Notes under the pieces: model-generated
The model's input: the letters and a program-made list of their open reading frames with translations, nothing else
What the model was told of the DNA's origin: nothing
Database searches by the model: none
Program-made: the position numbers and the translations under genes
Shown: positions 23,621 to 36,570 of the stretch, in pieces
Numbering within the stretch: position 1 is the first letter of the stretch
Layout of the letters: each line of letters begins with the position of its first letter
DNA from: Daucus carota subsp. sativus
Taxonomy: Eukaryota; Streptophyta; Magnoliopsida; Apiales; Apiaceae
DNA: 64,000 nucleotides
Assembly: GCF_001625215.2 (NCBI RefSeq)
Contig: NC_030387.2
Location: 28,977,606 to 29,041,605, forward strand
Direction: 5' to 3'

Positions 23621-23888
23621 AAGAGAAGGGATAAATATCAATATGGTCATCACTCATTGATTCCGATATATGAAATTAGCAAATCATTTCCAAAATATTT
23701 ACTCAATTTTATTATTAATTTGAAAATTTATATCAATTTAGTCATTAAAAAATTAAAATTTTGTATCAATCTAGTTATTGACTGATGATTTACTTGATAC
23801 AAAATTTGTTGTTAGGAACTAAATTGAGTCATTTTTTAATTTTATTATTTAAAATAAATGAGTGATGATTTGATATTTATCTCCTCTA
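23621..23888. mobile_element. Foldback MITE-like element
   Basis: The left end, with GATAAATATCAA and ATCACTCATT, is mirrored by the right end, with AATGAGTGATGAT and TTGATATTTATC, giving an imperfect inverted repeat of about 30 bp. Internal phrases such as AAATTGAGTC and CAATTTAGTC are also inverted, so the whole could fold back. There is no ORF, and no clear target duplication was identified. Confidence 0.55.
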
Positions 23889-25078
23889 AGAGGATGTTCG
23901 CACAATTTGACTTAATTTTGATTAATCTTAACTTTAATGAAGATACCCATGTCCTGCTTGTTTATCATCCAAGCGATGACGTCTGGATAGTATACATGAG
24001 AAGACCAGAAGTCTAAATTTTTATATAGAAAAAGAATTCTTATAAATATATAAGTTACAAAATTATATTTTACAAAAATATCAAATGTTATTTAGAAAAA
24101 AAATATCTTATAAATAAGTTACACAATTATATTCTATAAAAATATCAAAACATGTATGGAGCCATGAAAAAAAAAGTATATAATTAAATGGGTAACACGA
24201 TTTCCATTTATTTCTAAACAAGAAATAATTAAATTTTGTTTGATTTGGACAATCCTCTGCTCAATAGTCTTTTGTGCGTTTACCGCTCTCAATTTAACAA
24301 TTTTCGAATGAGTTTAACCGCTCAGTTAAATCAGAATATAAATTTTAACCAAACGATGAACTTGATAGTTCACTCCCGTCAGATTAATTAAACTGAGTAC
24401 CACTTTTTTTTATGTAACCGATGAGTCAACACTCTTCTAACACCGAAATGTACATCCGAGCCATGAATTTCAAAACCAAAACATTTAGCCAGTCGGTTCA
24501 ACAAGTCAAATACATTTTAACAAGTAGCTACAAGTTAAAACTAGAGTCAACTGATGAAATACAAACGAGAAGTTCCATATTAAAAAACATCAAAATAAAT
24601 TTCGAATAGAAAACAAATCGGGTACCAAACCATTGAGGTAGCTAGCTAGCTCATAGTCCGATTATATTCCATGAAAAAAGGCCGAGAGAAAAGAAACAAC
24701 GTGGGGGGAGCGAGAAAAGTAGGGTCCCATTCCCACCGCCCATGCGCACCCACACTAAACCCTACCAGCTTACCCTAACCCAACCTTAAACCACTGTTGT
24801 TAACCGTACCTTAACACACAACAATCAGGATGTCAGTTTCAGGTAACAGGTCGTGTTCGTGTCAACAATCGGGTCAATTTCAGATCAAGCTAAAATCTCT
24901 TAAAATTTAATAAAATTTAAAATCGAAGTTTTTAGAAATGAAAATCTAATTTTCGATCATTTTTGGGTCTAATGCGAGTTAATCGGGTGATTTTCATGTC
25001 ACTTTCGAATTATATTTCAATACATCGGATTACGGGTTTGGGTCGGGTATGATATTGTCACTCCTCTACCTCATTTAC
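23889..25078. other. Upstream region of the AHL gene, no gene seen
   Basis: AT-rich DNA becoming GC-richer near 24700-24800, where CCCACCGCCCATGCGC and ACCCTAACCCAACC occur. The latter resembles telo-box-like (AAACCCTA) promoter motifs. No coding region is supported. Confidence 0.5.
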
Positions 25079-25087
25079 ATATATATA
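25079..25087 (+). promoter_or_regulatory. Probable TATA box of the AHL gene
   Basis: A TATATATAC run about 230 bp before the AHL start codon is followed by a CT-rich leader (TCTTTTCTCTCTCTCCTCC), a common plant core-promoter arrangement. Confidence 0.45.
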
Positions 25088-25316
25088 CCGCATATATTTA
25101 TCATTTAAAGCCCAGCCCCTCTTTTCTCTCTCTCCTCCAAACCCTAACCCACACAAAACAAAATAAAGAACTAGCAAAGATGCAAAAATTCTGATATTAT
25201 TTAGTTAACTATATATGTCTTTAAGCTCGAATCAATAGGAGATTTTTGGTGTTTATGTATATAAAGCTCTTGGATCAAGCTGTAGATTGGATTATCATTT
25301 GTAGAAATAATAGATC

Positions 25317-26249
25317 ATGGATCCGGTAACAGCTCATGGGCGTCCATTACCACCTCCTTTTCATGCCAGGGATCTTCAGCTTCACTATCAGCCGCTTCAG
25401 TATCAGAATCAGCACCAGCAACAGCAGCAGCATAATTCCGATGAGGGGCAAAGCGGAAGCAGTGGTCTAAGCCACGGCCTTAAACTCGAACGAGGAGAGA
25501 TGATTGACAACAACAACAACAACAATACTGATGGAAACGAATTGGTTTCCATCACGGGTGGTAGATCAGATGGTGAAGGTAGTGGGAACAGGAAGCCTCG
25601 AGGAAGACCCGCGGGCTCAAAGAACAAGCCCAAACCACCGATTATCATCACCAGGGACAGCGCCAATGCTCTCAGATCTCACGTCATGGAAATCGCCAAC
25701 GGATGCGATATTCAAGAGAGCGTTTCGACTTTCGCTACAAGAAGACAAAGGGGCGTTTGCATCTTGAGTGGGAATGGAACAGTCACTAATGTGACCCTTA
25801 GGCAACCAACTGCCCCGGGGGCAGTCATCACTCTACAGGGAAGATTCGAGATCCTTTCCCTTTCGGGTTCATTTCTGCCCCCTCCTGCACCGCCTGCCGC
25901 TTCAGGTTTGACTATCTACCTGGCAGGCGGTCAAGGGCAAGTTGTAGGAGGGAGCGTGGTGGGGCAGCTGATTGCCTCCGGGCCTGTAGTCATAATGGCC
26001 GCATCCTTCGGGAATGCGGCCTACGAGAGGCTTCCACTGGAAGAGGAAGACCAGTCAGCTGCTCCGGGGAACGGGGCCCTCGAGTCGCCACCAGGGATGA
26101 TTGGGGGACCGCAGCAGCAGCAACAGCTCATGCCAGAACACTCTAATTCTGGCACTTCTCTCTTTCATGGCTTGAATCCAAGTATGCTTAACCAGCTTCC
26201 AAGTGATCAGCCATACTGGGCAGGTGCACCTAGACCTCCTTATAATTAA
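25317..26249 (+). CDS. AHL: AT-hook motif nuclear-localized protein (AHL), clade A, AHL24-like
   Basis: This is a DNA-binding protein of 310 residues, encoded without introns as is usual for clade-A AHLs. An N-terminal low-complexity region rich in Q, N and H (about 1-90) is followed by one AT-hook at about 93-106, [17 protein letters not shown]. This binds AT-rich minor grooves and has the R-G-R-P core. A PPC/DUF296 domain follows at about 110-245, with [30 protein letters not shown] and [15 protein letters not shown]; it mediates trimerisation and partner binding. The tail ends [11 protein letters not shown]. The start MDPV and the tail resemble Arabidopsis AHL24/AHL18 most, from memory. 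Family members repress growth, flowering or defence genes from the nucleus. The ATG at 25317 is the first in a good frame after the leader. Confidence 0.95.
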   Translation: MDPVTAHGRPLPPPFHARDLQLHYQPLQYQNQHQQQQQHNSDEGQSGSSGLSHGLKLERGEMIDNNNNNNTDGNELVSITGGRSDGEGSGNRKPRGRPAGSKNKPKPPIIITRDSANALRSHVMEIANGCDIQESVSTFATRRQRGVCILSGNGTVTNVTLRQPTAPGAVITLQGRFEILSLSGSFLPPPAPPAASGLTIYLAGGQGQVVGGSVVGQLIASGPVVIMAASFGNAAYERLPLEEEDQSAAPGNGALESPPGMIGGPQQQQQLMPEHSNSGTSLFHGLNPSMLNQLPSDQPYWAGAPRPPYN

Positions 26250-29200
26250 CAAAATACAGATCATCCCATCTTTGGTTCTCTATTATCTCATCACTTGATC
26301 TTCTCTGGCTATGATTAGTATTAATCAATGTTCCTCTTCTTTGTTTAGTTTCTAGTAAGACTACTTTTTATGTTAATTATCTTAGACTTCTCTATGTGTT
26401 AATTAATTATCCAGTTGTTATATAATATTATTGTCCTTCACTTCTCATATAGATTGCTTGGTAATTGCCTAATTATATTGTTCATGAATCATGATTCCCT
26501 AGACAGCTTAATTATCAAGGCTAAGGTGGTTATATATGTACAGTGATTTTTGTAACTTAATCAACTATTTTGACAAACAATTTACAATTAAAATTGAAAT
26601 TAATTTCAATAAATTGACACATAAAAAGGTAATTAGTGATAATTATGTTTAACAATTTTTCTAATAGTTCTGCACATGTGATTTATTTTCAAAAACAATT
26701 AAATTAAAATTTATTGCTATATAATCCTGTATGTGACAATTTGGCTGTAAATTAAAGCAAGACAATCAAAGTGTGATGATCTTTAAGTGGAGTGTAATTC
26801 ATGATCTGGGGAAGGGCAGTGAGAAAGGGGAGATGGGGGTGATGCATGAACAAACAGAAAGGTATGGGGTTGAATGCTTTTAACTCCGATCTTGTAATTT
26901 ATTGTTGTATGTTCCTCTCTTTTGAGACAAAATTTTAGGGTTCTTCAATGTTATTCATTGGATACTGGGTCACACGTGCACTGGATGCCTGAACCTTAAT
27001 TAGCTCCTTTTCGAGGCAACCCACCACACTGCACAGCATGTTGAGAGAGAACATACTGGAGAGGAGAGAGAGAGAGAGAGATGGCAGTAAATGGGGTGGA
27101 GAAAGTGAGGTAATTTTATCAGCACCTTGTCTGCATTTATCAAACAACCTCCTTTTTTGTAACCCTAGGCGTACAGTACTTTTGTTCAGAAAATACCTTC
27201 ATTTCTTTTCACCATAAGCTTTTTTACCATTATATATTTATTTTTCATATTAATATTTTTACTCCCATTTAAAAAGGAAATACTCCCTCCAAATTTTTCA
27301 TCTGTCATTTGATTTTCATGTACACTATTTTAGCTGTTTTTCAAGTTAAAATTATTATTTTTAACTAATTTATATATATATTAGAGCATCTTCGAGAGTC
27401 TCCCGTTGTTTATATTATCTATTAAATGAATTAATTATTTATATTATTTAATTTGGTTGAGAAAGCAATATAAACAAAGTGTGATGATCTAAAAATTTTA
27501 ACTAATTATTTATTTAACAAATATAATTGTTCATTTTGAAAAATATAGGTCAAATTAAACCCGTGACTTCCAGACATCTGAATATAAAAAGTTTATGATG
27601 CTTCTCTCCATTAATCAATAAGTCAAATGTATTTTTCTTAAAAAAAATTCCAAACACCATTTTCAAACACGAAGAAAGTAAATAGCTTTATCAGGATGAT
27701 ATCAGTTACATTGCAAAGCCATGCTCTACCCTCCAACTAAATGGATATATGATATTTTTATTTTCAAAATAAATCAATGAATGAATAATAAATGTCATGC
27801 TCTAACTTTGACCAAGTTAATAATTAAATTACATTACAAATGCTTAGACCTCCGACTAAATTGAGGGATGAATCGGGAGGAGACGGTCCCGAAATGTCAT
27901 TAAATCAAAAATATATAGCAAAAAGTTTAAATACAATCTATCTTTTTTTAATTTTTTTAAATTATAAAACATAAAATCAAGCAAACAAATTAAAGGGAAC
28001 TAACTAGAAATTAAGAAACATACTCTTAAAAGTTTGAGGTGGTTTGTTGTGTTAACTAATATTTTATAGTTTTGAAAACTAATTTATGATGAAAATGTTC
28101 ACACGACTGCATGGCACTTTCAATCTGGTGTCTTACGAATTTTGTCTAATTATTCTTGCAAACTTCACTTGTATTCATTAAAATAAATTACATATCTCAA
28201 TTAATTTACAACCCTACGGTTCGTTTTTAAAAACTAGTAAATTTGCTTTCATGCAAATCCTTGGTGTTGATTTATTCTTGGAAGGATTTGTCTTTAACAA
28301 TTTGCTCTGTGAATTAATCTATCAAAAATGATTTCTCAAAATTATCTTGTCTCTATTTTCAAGAAATGAAACAAGTCCAAATAATTGGTCTAATGTTGTA
28401 TAAAAGGTTGGGGGAATTGAATGCTAGGGTTGCCTACCTCAAACTTTTTTATGTCAAATTTTTAATATGTGTTTTTAAATAAACTTTAATAATTACTTTC
28501 ATTTCTATACAAGAGGTGTCTATGTATCTCAAGTTATATAATTAAGGACTTTGCAAGTTAATATAGTTTTTATTTGCATGTTTAAATAACATAGTTAAGG
28601 ATTTCCCAAATTAACATAGTTCTTATTTGCAGGTTTTTGTTATTTATACATAGACTTGAAGTCTCAAATTATGAATAAGCTCATATTTTATATAAGACAA
28701 ATCCTCTCTTAATTAATGAATTTTATAAGCTTCCTTGTAAGTGTCCGTGGAGAGTAATTTCGTGACTTGGAGGTCACTAATATTAAATAGTTGACTAGAT
28801 TATATATCAATTTTTTTTTTTATTACCCTAATATGTACCTGTGAATCTTATTATGCTCGATAAGACAATTTCATATGGGGTGAATGTGTCTTCTTGTCCA
28901 GTTTTAACTTGGATTTATAATTAAACAACAATGATTATTATAACATTCCAATTTGTATGCAAGATATATAAATGAAAAGCAAGACAAATTACCTTTGAAT
29001 TGAATTATATTCTTCTAAAGATGCTAAATTTCTAAGAATTTAGACGTCGACATCTTAGCTTCTTCTTAAAGCGCCATAGAGAGAATATTCTCAAGAATAA
29101 AAAATGTAAAAATAGAAAGATTAGCTAGATGGAAAAATGTACACAGCCTAATAAATTTACATATTGAATAGTTTCTCTGCCATATTGCAAAACTTTCATC

Positions 29201-29919
29201 TTGGACCACCAAATCATTTTTTTTACTTTCCATCTTGTACTTTTCCATCCTATCCCTTCATCTCTGTGTGAACTCTAAGTTTTGATTGTAATCTTGGCAC
29301 ATGTTTAATTCTGAAAATCATGCTCTGACATTTTTACTAGTGGTACAATATTTTTCTCTATAATATTGTCATTTGTCTATGTAATTTATTTTCAAATAAT
29401 TTTAAGTCTTCATGTCATAAACTCGACTTTATTATAAACTTTGTTACAGTTTAGGATATGTATAGAGTACTTGTCATGAACTTAGTTTTGCAGAGTTCAC
29501 TATATAGAATTTTACTATAATACTACAAATGATATCACTATATATGAGTCTTTATTACAAGTTTGAGAATCTATGATATGGACTTTGTTATATAGTATTG
29601 AACTGGGACAAATCAAATAGACTTACGAAATAGACTACAAGTTTGAGAATCTATAAATGAATACAGTATTGACCATCGTCTTTGTGGAATCGGCAATAAG
29701 ACATTGGTTTCTTCTTTCGCCACTAGTGTGTTATGGTTTTGACCTCAATCTTTATCTCATTCAATATCCATCAAAATCTAACTCATACTCGAACGAGCAT
29801 ATTTATGAATTTTAGCCACATTACTTTTCTTAAAAGTAGGATTATCAACAATATCACTTTTCGAGTAATTTTTTCATCTTTATGACCATAGTTATTGTTC
29901 GTTTATTAGTATCATTATA
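26250..29919. other. Long intergenic region, no gene seen
   Basis: The first about 250 bp is probably AHL 3' UTR. Near 26807-27130 the composition is richer in G and ends in a GA run (27063-27081), with no convincing ORF or hairpin RNA. TACTCCCTCC near 27284 is a lone Stowaway-like end, and TTAGAGCATCT near 27382 a lone Harbinger-like MITE end. An imperfect direct repeat of about 70 bp lies near 28530-28640. The rest is AT-rich without coding signal. Confidence 0.5.
27063..27081. repeat. (GA)n microsatellite
   Basis: Alternating GA run within a purine-rich stretch. Confidence 0.8.
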
Positions 29920-30360
29920 GACCTGAACTTTTTTCAAGCAACATCCCAAATATTTCATATATGGATCCTTGCTGAAAAGCAGTAATACTTAGGATTTTCG
30001 AGACCTCCTTGGTAAACGATTTAAATAGTCTCAAAGAGGTTCATTTTTCTTTATGCGTATGTTCATCAACGAAGGATTGACCAATGAAGGATTTACTCAA
30101 ATCCTTAAAAGAGGCTATTGAGCTCAAAGGTAGATGGCTATACTATCGTTGTTCCATGCTCCCCCAAATTTGAAAAAAGGCACACACTTTACCATATTAA
30201 ATATGGACTACAATAATAGAGCATTGGAGCTAGAATGTTTCCACATTGTTTACGGGATCACCCATCATATTATCAGTTTTATGTAAGGCATCTTAAACTT
30301 TATTGAGATGCGGGCGTTCTTTATTTTCTCAATATAGGGTGAATTCAAATCATTCAACTC
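29920..30360 (-). mobile_element. Decayed Ty3/Gypsy gag relic
   Basis: On the minus strand, scattered frames recall the gag of large gypsy elements (Ogre/Retand/Athila type). They include LNSPYIEKIKNARISIKFKM near 30330-30280, MMGDPVNNVETF near 30270-30235 and IRIKKNEP near 30060. The order matches the family pattern (KFKMP, then GDP..HVETF, then the segment before the nucleocapsid). Stops and frameshifts break every frame. No LTRs were found nearby. It is an old fragment without function. Confidence 0.5.
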
Positions 30361-30925
30361 CTGGATTAAGTGTTCAATGCAACAATTTCTAGCCTATTTT
30401 GAATTTCTTAGAAGGAATCTCCTCGGAGGTGTTTAGTCTAAGTTGACGATTCAGGATATCTTAAGCATACTTTTTTCGAGGTGCATGCCGAGCAACTAAT
30501 TTTGCCTCTATTCTCTATCTCACAATGTGAGTTGTTGACAATGTAAGTTGTTGAAGTCGAGTTCACGACATGAAACTAAGAAATATTTGAAACCAAAATT
30601 GTACAAGTAATTCCTTGGAGACAAATAATGGTAGCACCGATATATTAATAGAAGCATGTTTTTCTCTGATGGACATGTATAAATAAGGACATAGTTAGGA
30701 TTTTAGCTTAGTGGGGAAGAAAAATTATGTTGACAAAATAACTTTGTTGTCGCAAGTAGGATTCTAAATTTGACTTCACTGGAAAGTCCAGCTCCACAAG
30801 GGCTTATGAAGTTTAGTGGGGGAAAGTATCCCCACTATCTCATACTACCTTCGTCCATCCCTAGGTATCAAGTCTACAATATACAAACTCGAAACATATA
30901 CATATATGAATATCTAAGATGCAAG

Positions 30926-31017
30926 ATGGACTAGACAAGATACAAGAAAGATATTGTGATCCATATATACTATGGACTAGACAAGATACAAGAAAGATAT
31001 TGTGGTCCATACTATAC
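30926..31017 (+). repeat. Two tandem copies of a 46 bp unit
   Basis: ATGGACTAGACAAGATACAA and the following AGAAAGATATTGTG recur with a period of 46 bp; the copies differ at few positions. ORFs on both strands here are artefacts. Confidence 0.8.
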
Positions 31018-31298
31018 AGTAATATGCAACTCGATCTGTTAGGATATTTTGAAAAACCTAATACAAGTGCATACAATGTGTTACATATAAAGCCATCACT
31101 ATTTTCATTCTAGCAGTTAAAGAGAAAAATAGTGAACACATTCAGTGTATTATTCAAGAATGCATTTCTATAAACACTTTAAGAAAGCAACCAAGATTTT
31201 ATATTTAAAAACTCAGATTCTAGCATCTCTAAAATTAATAGGATATTAAGTTTAGAGTTTATTTGTGTCTTGATTTTTATTCATATTTTTTGCATATA

Positions 31299-31317
31299 TG
31301 TGTGTGTGTGTGTGTGT
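31299..31317. repeat. (TG)n microsatellite
   Basis: Alternating TG run. Confidence 0.8.
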
Positions 31318-31504
31318 TAAGATTTTCATTTTTATAGATAAACAAAGTGATTTTGTATAAGCCTTTAAATAATCATACATAAAAAAATAAATACAAGTCT
31401 AGGGTATTTTCACAATTCCAATAAAACTTTTTCTTTGATCTAAAGGGTATTTTCATGGGTTTGCAAAATAAATTGATTCATCATCCACCACATCTATTGT
31501 GCCT

Positions 31505-31900
31505 ACTATCACCAACCACGGAGTGCCTGTTTAGACGGATCATCATAAATTAAACAGTAATCATGGATCAACTAAGATCAGAAAGAACACCAACGACGAA
31601 AGCATCAACTAAGATCAGGAAGAACACCAACGACGAAAGCACTCTACTAGGCCGACACTAGCTATATGAGGACAGGTTAAGGCATGGCTTTCTCTCGCTT
31701 TTGGCATAGCGGGCCCCGGCGGGAGGCTCGCCGAAATGGTTGGGGAGAGGAAAGGTTCCTTTTTTTTAGGGTACTCGCGGGAGGAAGGGCCACTCTTTAT
31801 TTTCAGAAAAAGAACAAGGAGTTGGTTCAGAAATCGATTGCATTATAAGGTCGCAATTCAACAGATAGTTTTTGCTTTCAAATGCTATTTGAAAGTCTAT
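31505..31900. mobile_element. Probable organelle-derived insert (NUMT-like)
   Basis: A block markedly richer in GC than its AT-rich surroundings, with phrases such as GCGGGCCCCGGCGGGAGGC and GGGTACTCGCGGGAGGAAGG. These look like plant mitochondrial rather than nuclear intergenic DNA. No complete organelle gene can be read. It contains the 37 bp tandem repeat at 31567-31640. Attribution is from composition and impression, not alignment. Confidence 0.4.
31567..31640 (+). repeat. Two tandem copies of a 37 bp unit
   Basis: A unit starting ATCAACTAAGATCAG and ending CGACGAAAGC occurs twice head to tail (31567-31603, 31604-31640) with a single A/G difference seen. Confidence 0.9.
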
Positions 31901-33049
31901 TAAGGTGTTTCAAAAGAGCAGATATAGTCGAAATATGGCTTTCATATTAAGTTCCGTCTCAATGAATTAGTTGGTACTAGAAATGTTAGATGAAAATCTC
32001 ACTTAAAAGGCTTTTTTAGGTATTCACTTAATCTTGTTAGGTATATACTAAACTTTCAAGTTATGAAACGAATCAATGGAAAAGCATACTTCATCCATAT
32101 GTGTGTGTGAAACTTATATTCAACAATATTTTATATGAAGAATATATTGTACAGAACATAACATGTTTTCAATCCATACTCCATGTGAGATGTTTTGTTC
32201 TTTCCATGTTCTAGTTCTTTTGTCTTATTTAACTTTTTGTGGTCAAATTGATCAAACTCTAACCGATAATTAGTAATTATTGTTACATGATCCTGAAAAT
32301 TGAAAAAAGTACATTTTATAGTAGAATAAATAGAGATCCTAGTAACATATTTTTTTATAATTTTTTTAATTATTTAATATATATAAATTTCATTCAATGT
32401 TTGGTTAATTTTGACCTTAAAAATTCATGAATCTAAAATTTTACTTCATGAATCTAAAATTTAACTGATATATGTAGCTTTATGTATTTTACTTCATGAA
32501 TCTAAAATTTTATTAATAATTTATAACTTGAAATAAATCTAATCAAAGAAAAAACAACAAAATCATTTTATCATCAAGGAACATATTTATTTTTAATGGT
32601 CATGATGAACCGTTGATCCTGGAGTGGCCAAATAAGACTTAGCGTGTCGTATTATTACAGAATCCATTTTAACAATTAGAATTTGACCCGATTTGTGTAT
32701 ATTATAATATTAGAAATAATTAGTAATAATTTTATAATTATATGGCTTATCTATTTAATTTAGACACATATAATAATTTTAAATGACAAATCAATAGATG
32801 ATAGATGACATATCTGTTTAAACAAAAATTCTTACTACAAACAAGTCATCCAAATCCAAAAGAAACTTTGTTGGAAGGGTTTTTTGTAATAATATAATTA
32901 TAATTTATATTTTCTCATTTTATATTGTCGATGTTTGATACTAATAATGTAATAATAAAATTATAATTAAGGAATCAAAATAAAATTTCAGCGAAAATGT
33001 CTATAATATCTACATGTTTATAACAATAAAAATGAAATTACAAATTTAG
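31901..33049. other. AT-rich intergenic DNA, no gene seen
   Basis: There is no coding signal. TTCATGAATCTAAAATTT recurs several times at about 32425-32510, a small local repeat. The last part should include the TIC20-I promoter. Confidence 0.5.
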
Positions 33050-33193
33050 TAAATTGAAGTTTGCTGAGAGGATAAAACAGAAGAAAAGGAAACCTAATAG
33101 CGAAGTTCGAGTCGATAAGACTGATGCTTCTGTTTACTCTCCTCCTTCCGGCCCTCAATTACATCTGGGTTCTTTAAAATCATCCTCTTTCTG
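33050..33193 (+). other. Probable 5' UTR exon of TIC20-I with an upstream ORF
   Basis: A stretch of coding-like composition ends in a good donor, TCTGT-GTAAGC, at 33194. The next 1.1 kb is T-rich and intron-like, and an acceptor ATGTAG at about 34290 lies 22 nt before the TIC20-I ATG. This fits a leader intron. The exon itself has an ATG and an open frame of about 47 codons (MKFAERIKQKKRKPNSE at its start). It would be an upstream ORF, or the first exon of an unrecognised transcript. Confidence 0.4.
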
Positions 33194-34311
33194 TGTAAGC
33201 AATTTTACATCTCTATCTTATTTTCTCATATACTAAACTGAATCTGCATTTTTCGAAATGGGGTTTAAGATATATATTAGTGTGTATGTATTGTGATTGT
33301 TGTTAGTTAATTTGGGTGTTTATAGATGAATGGTTGTTGTTGTTGGTGATTCTTGGAAGACCCATTTGAAATTTATGTGTATCGAGACTTTTTTACAGTC
33401 TTTTGTCAAGGTTCTGGTCATTTTAAGGGATTTCAGTTGGAATTAGGATAAGATTGAGCCGTTCTTTGATATACTTGAGTTTCTTTGGTTGTGTTTTTGC
33501 TGGATGATGGTAAAGATTGGTTCTTTGTTTTGCTAGATTGGAATGTTTTGTATTTGCTTGATTGGGCTGTAGAAAGTTTCATCTCATGTGTGGTCTCTGC
33601 ATCTGCTTTAGGGTGATGTAGATTCTGGTTTTTATTCTGATTATGATCGTAAAGTTTGGTGCTTCTGACATATGCTTAAAGTAGTAGAATTCGGAACCTT
33701 ATTTAGAAACAGTTAGTGATAGAGATTTGAACCAGTTTGATGTGGTTTTGAAAAAATTCAGTTTCTTATGCTGTTTCTCCCACAGGGTAATTTAGATTTG
33801 TTTATCTGAATAGCGGGTTGTTTTAAATTATTTAACAGTGGCCTATTATGTATAGAATTAGGTGTACATTTATATGATCCTAATGTTCTATCATACTGCT
33901 CAATTTTTGGCTGATTAACATGTTGATGCTCAACTACCCAGAGTTTGTGTCAAAAAAAAATAAGAGATTCCTGAGAATATATGAAGTTCTCAGTAATCTC
34001 TAGATTTGGGATAGATGGATGATAGACAGAAGGTTCATTATATTTGTAATGTTTGATATTGATTGTTGTCCTCCGAATATTCATAAACTGAAATGGATGT
34101 GTATCTTCGCTTGTATTTATCAATGGTTCATTGTTGGGTCTGCCCCTAATCTGTTAGTTAGATTCTTTTTCCCTGTGCCAAAAAAATAAAATAGTAAAGA
34201 AAAAAAGAAATAGTGACTGATTGCAACTTAGATACATCTTTTTCCTTTTGCTTAAACTATAAAACTGACAACTGCTTACATGTATGTAGGTCATTGATAG
34301 TTTAGCTGAAT

Positions 34312-36570
34312 ATGATTCTGAATGGTTGCTCATTGAAGCCTAGAGGTCCTTGTTTGAAGTACAATACTCCCAAATCTAATTATGCAGCTTTTGCTACCAA
34401 TGTACGTGCTGTTAAATCCAGAAGCATTCTAAATTCATGGAAATCTAATCAAGGGCTCAATTCCGTCTCCCTAAAAGGTTTTTGTTTCTTAGTATATTCT
34501 TCTGCATATAATATCTATGCCTAAAATACATGTTGCATCTGGCTCCCAAAAAGATAGAAGTACATATCCTGCTATATTTTTATTTGATTTGTTTTGTGTC
34601 ACATCGCACATTGCTTTGTTGATCATTACAATCTACCCGATGTATTTGTTTTTGACAAGTACATGTAAGTTCAAGTCTAGTAGAAGTTCCATAATGCCGA
34701 ACTGCACATTAAACTTACCAAAACACAGTAAACAAAACCTTATTTTCAAGTCCTTGCAGGAAAACCATACAGAAGTTTTCCCTGATGAAACAAAATGCTA
34801 TAATATAAGTTTCAACACTCTGCACCCAAAGAATTTTTTTTTCCTGATTTCAAAAATGCACAATAGGATCTGGATGCATTTCATCAGGACCATATAGGGA
34901 AGGAAGTGGAAAACATTTACTATATTATAGATAGAGATAAAAGACATACGTCACACTGTCAAGGAGAAACTGGATTTCCTTGTATGATTAAGGTTCTGAA
35001 TAGTCAGTACATTAGGGTCTTAAGCAGAAAGTCTCAGTGAATTCACAAAATACAGTACGGTCTGTATAATTCAAGAAAAATGGCAAAAGACTTGGGAAAC
35101 ACTATGATGTTGATACGTTGTTTACTATATCATGCTTCTTGTTAGTGCCCACCAGACGCTCTCTATAACACTCACTTTCATCTCTTAGTGCTCTTTGACA
35201 ATCATCTGTTGCCGTGCCACCAATTTTTCCATATATCTCTGCATTCTCCTGAAAATGGTTGACAGATTGTACATAGTCTTCTATTCATCACACACTGTAA
35301 GTAGAGGTAATCAAGTGACTCCCAACATTTAGTATAAGACACCTTCAATCCTTCTAGAGTTACATGTGGGCGAGCATCACAGTGAGCTAATATTGATGAT
35401 AAGTCCGCTCTCATGGCTTCACTGGGCCTCTACATCCATAAACTTTAACAAGGTGTTTCCACCAGTTCCGCTCTCAAAATTTGATTTCATGTGATAAACT
35501 TGTGCCACAATGGAAACAAATGCCACACATTGATGGGTAGAGATTGTAACATATTTTATTGTGTGAACGTATATATAACTTGTTAATTACTCTTTTGAAG
35601 GACAATTTGAAAGTTTTAAATTATAGCTACCAACGTGGATTTAGTAACTAAAGATATACTGTACATGCATTAATAGTATACCTGTCTACTATATGTGAAT
35701 TTGATTTTCCGTCTTGACATCAGGAATTTATATATCTAATGTTAAATCTTTCTGCTGTGTCATGTCCCTCCTGATATCAGTTTACATGCTCTAGCTTTTC
35801 CTCTTTTAGAGCTATAAACAACTTAAAGTTTAGTTCTTTTCTTTGCCGCTATTATATCTATTATGCTATTTATATGTTGGTCCACTATTTCACTTTTTCC
35901 TTTCTTCTAACAAGCGGATTATATTTCAGGGGTTCAGTTTCCTCATCTTTTTGCTGGTTCATCGCCACTGCTTAAAGGCGATCTTTGTGGCTTGTCAGAT
36001 GCTATCTCTAAGATACCTGCGAGGCGTAGAACAGTTTTTACACCCAGAGCAGCAAAAGATGTCCCTACTAGTTTCAGGTTCCCGGCCATGACCAAGAAGC
36101 CAAGATGGTGGTGGAGAACTTTGGCATGCCTCCCATACTTGATGCCTCTTCATGAGACATGGATGTACGCTGAGACTGCCTACCATCTCCATCCCTTTCT
36201 GGAAGATTTTGAATTTATGACTTATCCGTTCCTGCAAATTCTTGGAAATTTGCCACCATGGTTCCTGATTGCTTATTTCCTGGTAGCTTACCTTGCAATA
36301 GTGAGACGAAAGGAGTGGCCGCACTTCTTTAGATTTCACGTAGTTATAGGAATGCTGTTGGAGATTGCTTTGCAGGTGATAGGGTTGGTGAGTCGTCGGT
36401 GGTTACCTCGAGCTGTTTATTGGGGTAAAATTGGAATGCATTTCTGGACAGGATTTGCATTTGCCTTCCTTTTCACTGTTTTAGAGAGTATGAGGTGTGC
36501 TCTTGCTGGCATGTATGCCGACATACCATTTGTATCTGATGCAGCTTATATCCAGATCCCATATGATTAA
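34312..36570 (+). CDS. TIC20-I: TIC20-I, chloroplast inner-envelope import channel subunit
   Basis: The coding exons 34312-34477 and 35930-36570 join in phase (AAA G / GG GTT) to give 268 residues, close to the usual length of about 275. Exon 1 starts MILNGC and encodes part of a basic, Ser/Asn-rich transit peptide. The second exon continues it to RRRTVFTPRAAKDVP. The mature part begins with MTKKPRWWWRTLACLPYLMP and HETWMYAETAYHLHPFL, hallmarks of the group 1 TIC20. About four hydrophobic segments follow (ILGNLPPWFLIAYFLVAYLA, FHVVIGMLLEIALQVIGL, MHFWTGFAFAFLFTVLES), ending in YADIPFVSDAAYIQIPYD. The protein sits in the plastid inner envelope as part of the TIC translocon for preproteins. The intron is 1452 bp and contains only chance ORFs. 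Confidence 0.95.

Noticed and set aside
26807..27147. G-rich, GA-ending region downstream of AHL as a possible microRNA or lncRNA gene
   Set aside because: I found no convincing hairpin and no known mature microRNA sequence on either strand.
34517..34897. 126-codon ORF in the TIC20-I intron
   Set aside because: Composition and lack of any domain fit a chance ORF; it lies between well-supported TIC20-I exons.
35202..35414. Minus-strand ORF of 70 codons in the TIC20-I intron, rich in Cys and Trp
   Set aside because: The composition is somewhat protein-like, so it may be a captured gene fragment, but I recognise no family and see no exon borders.
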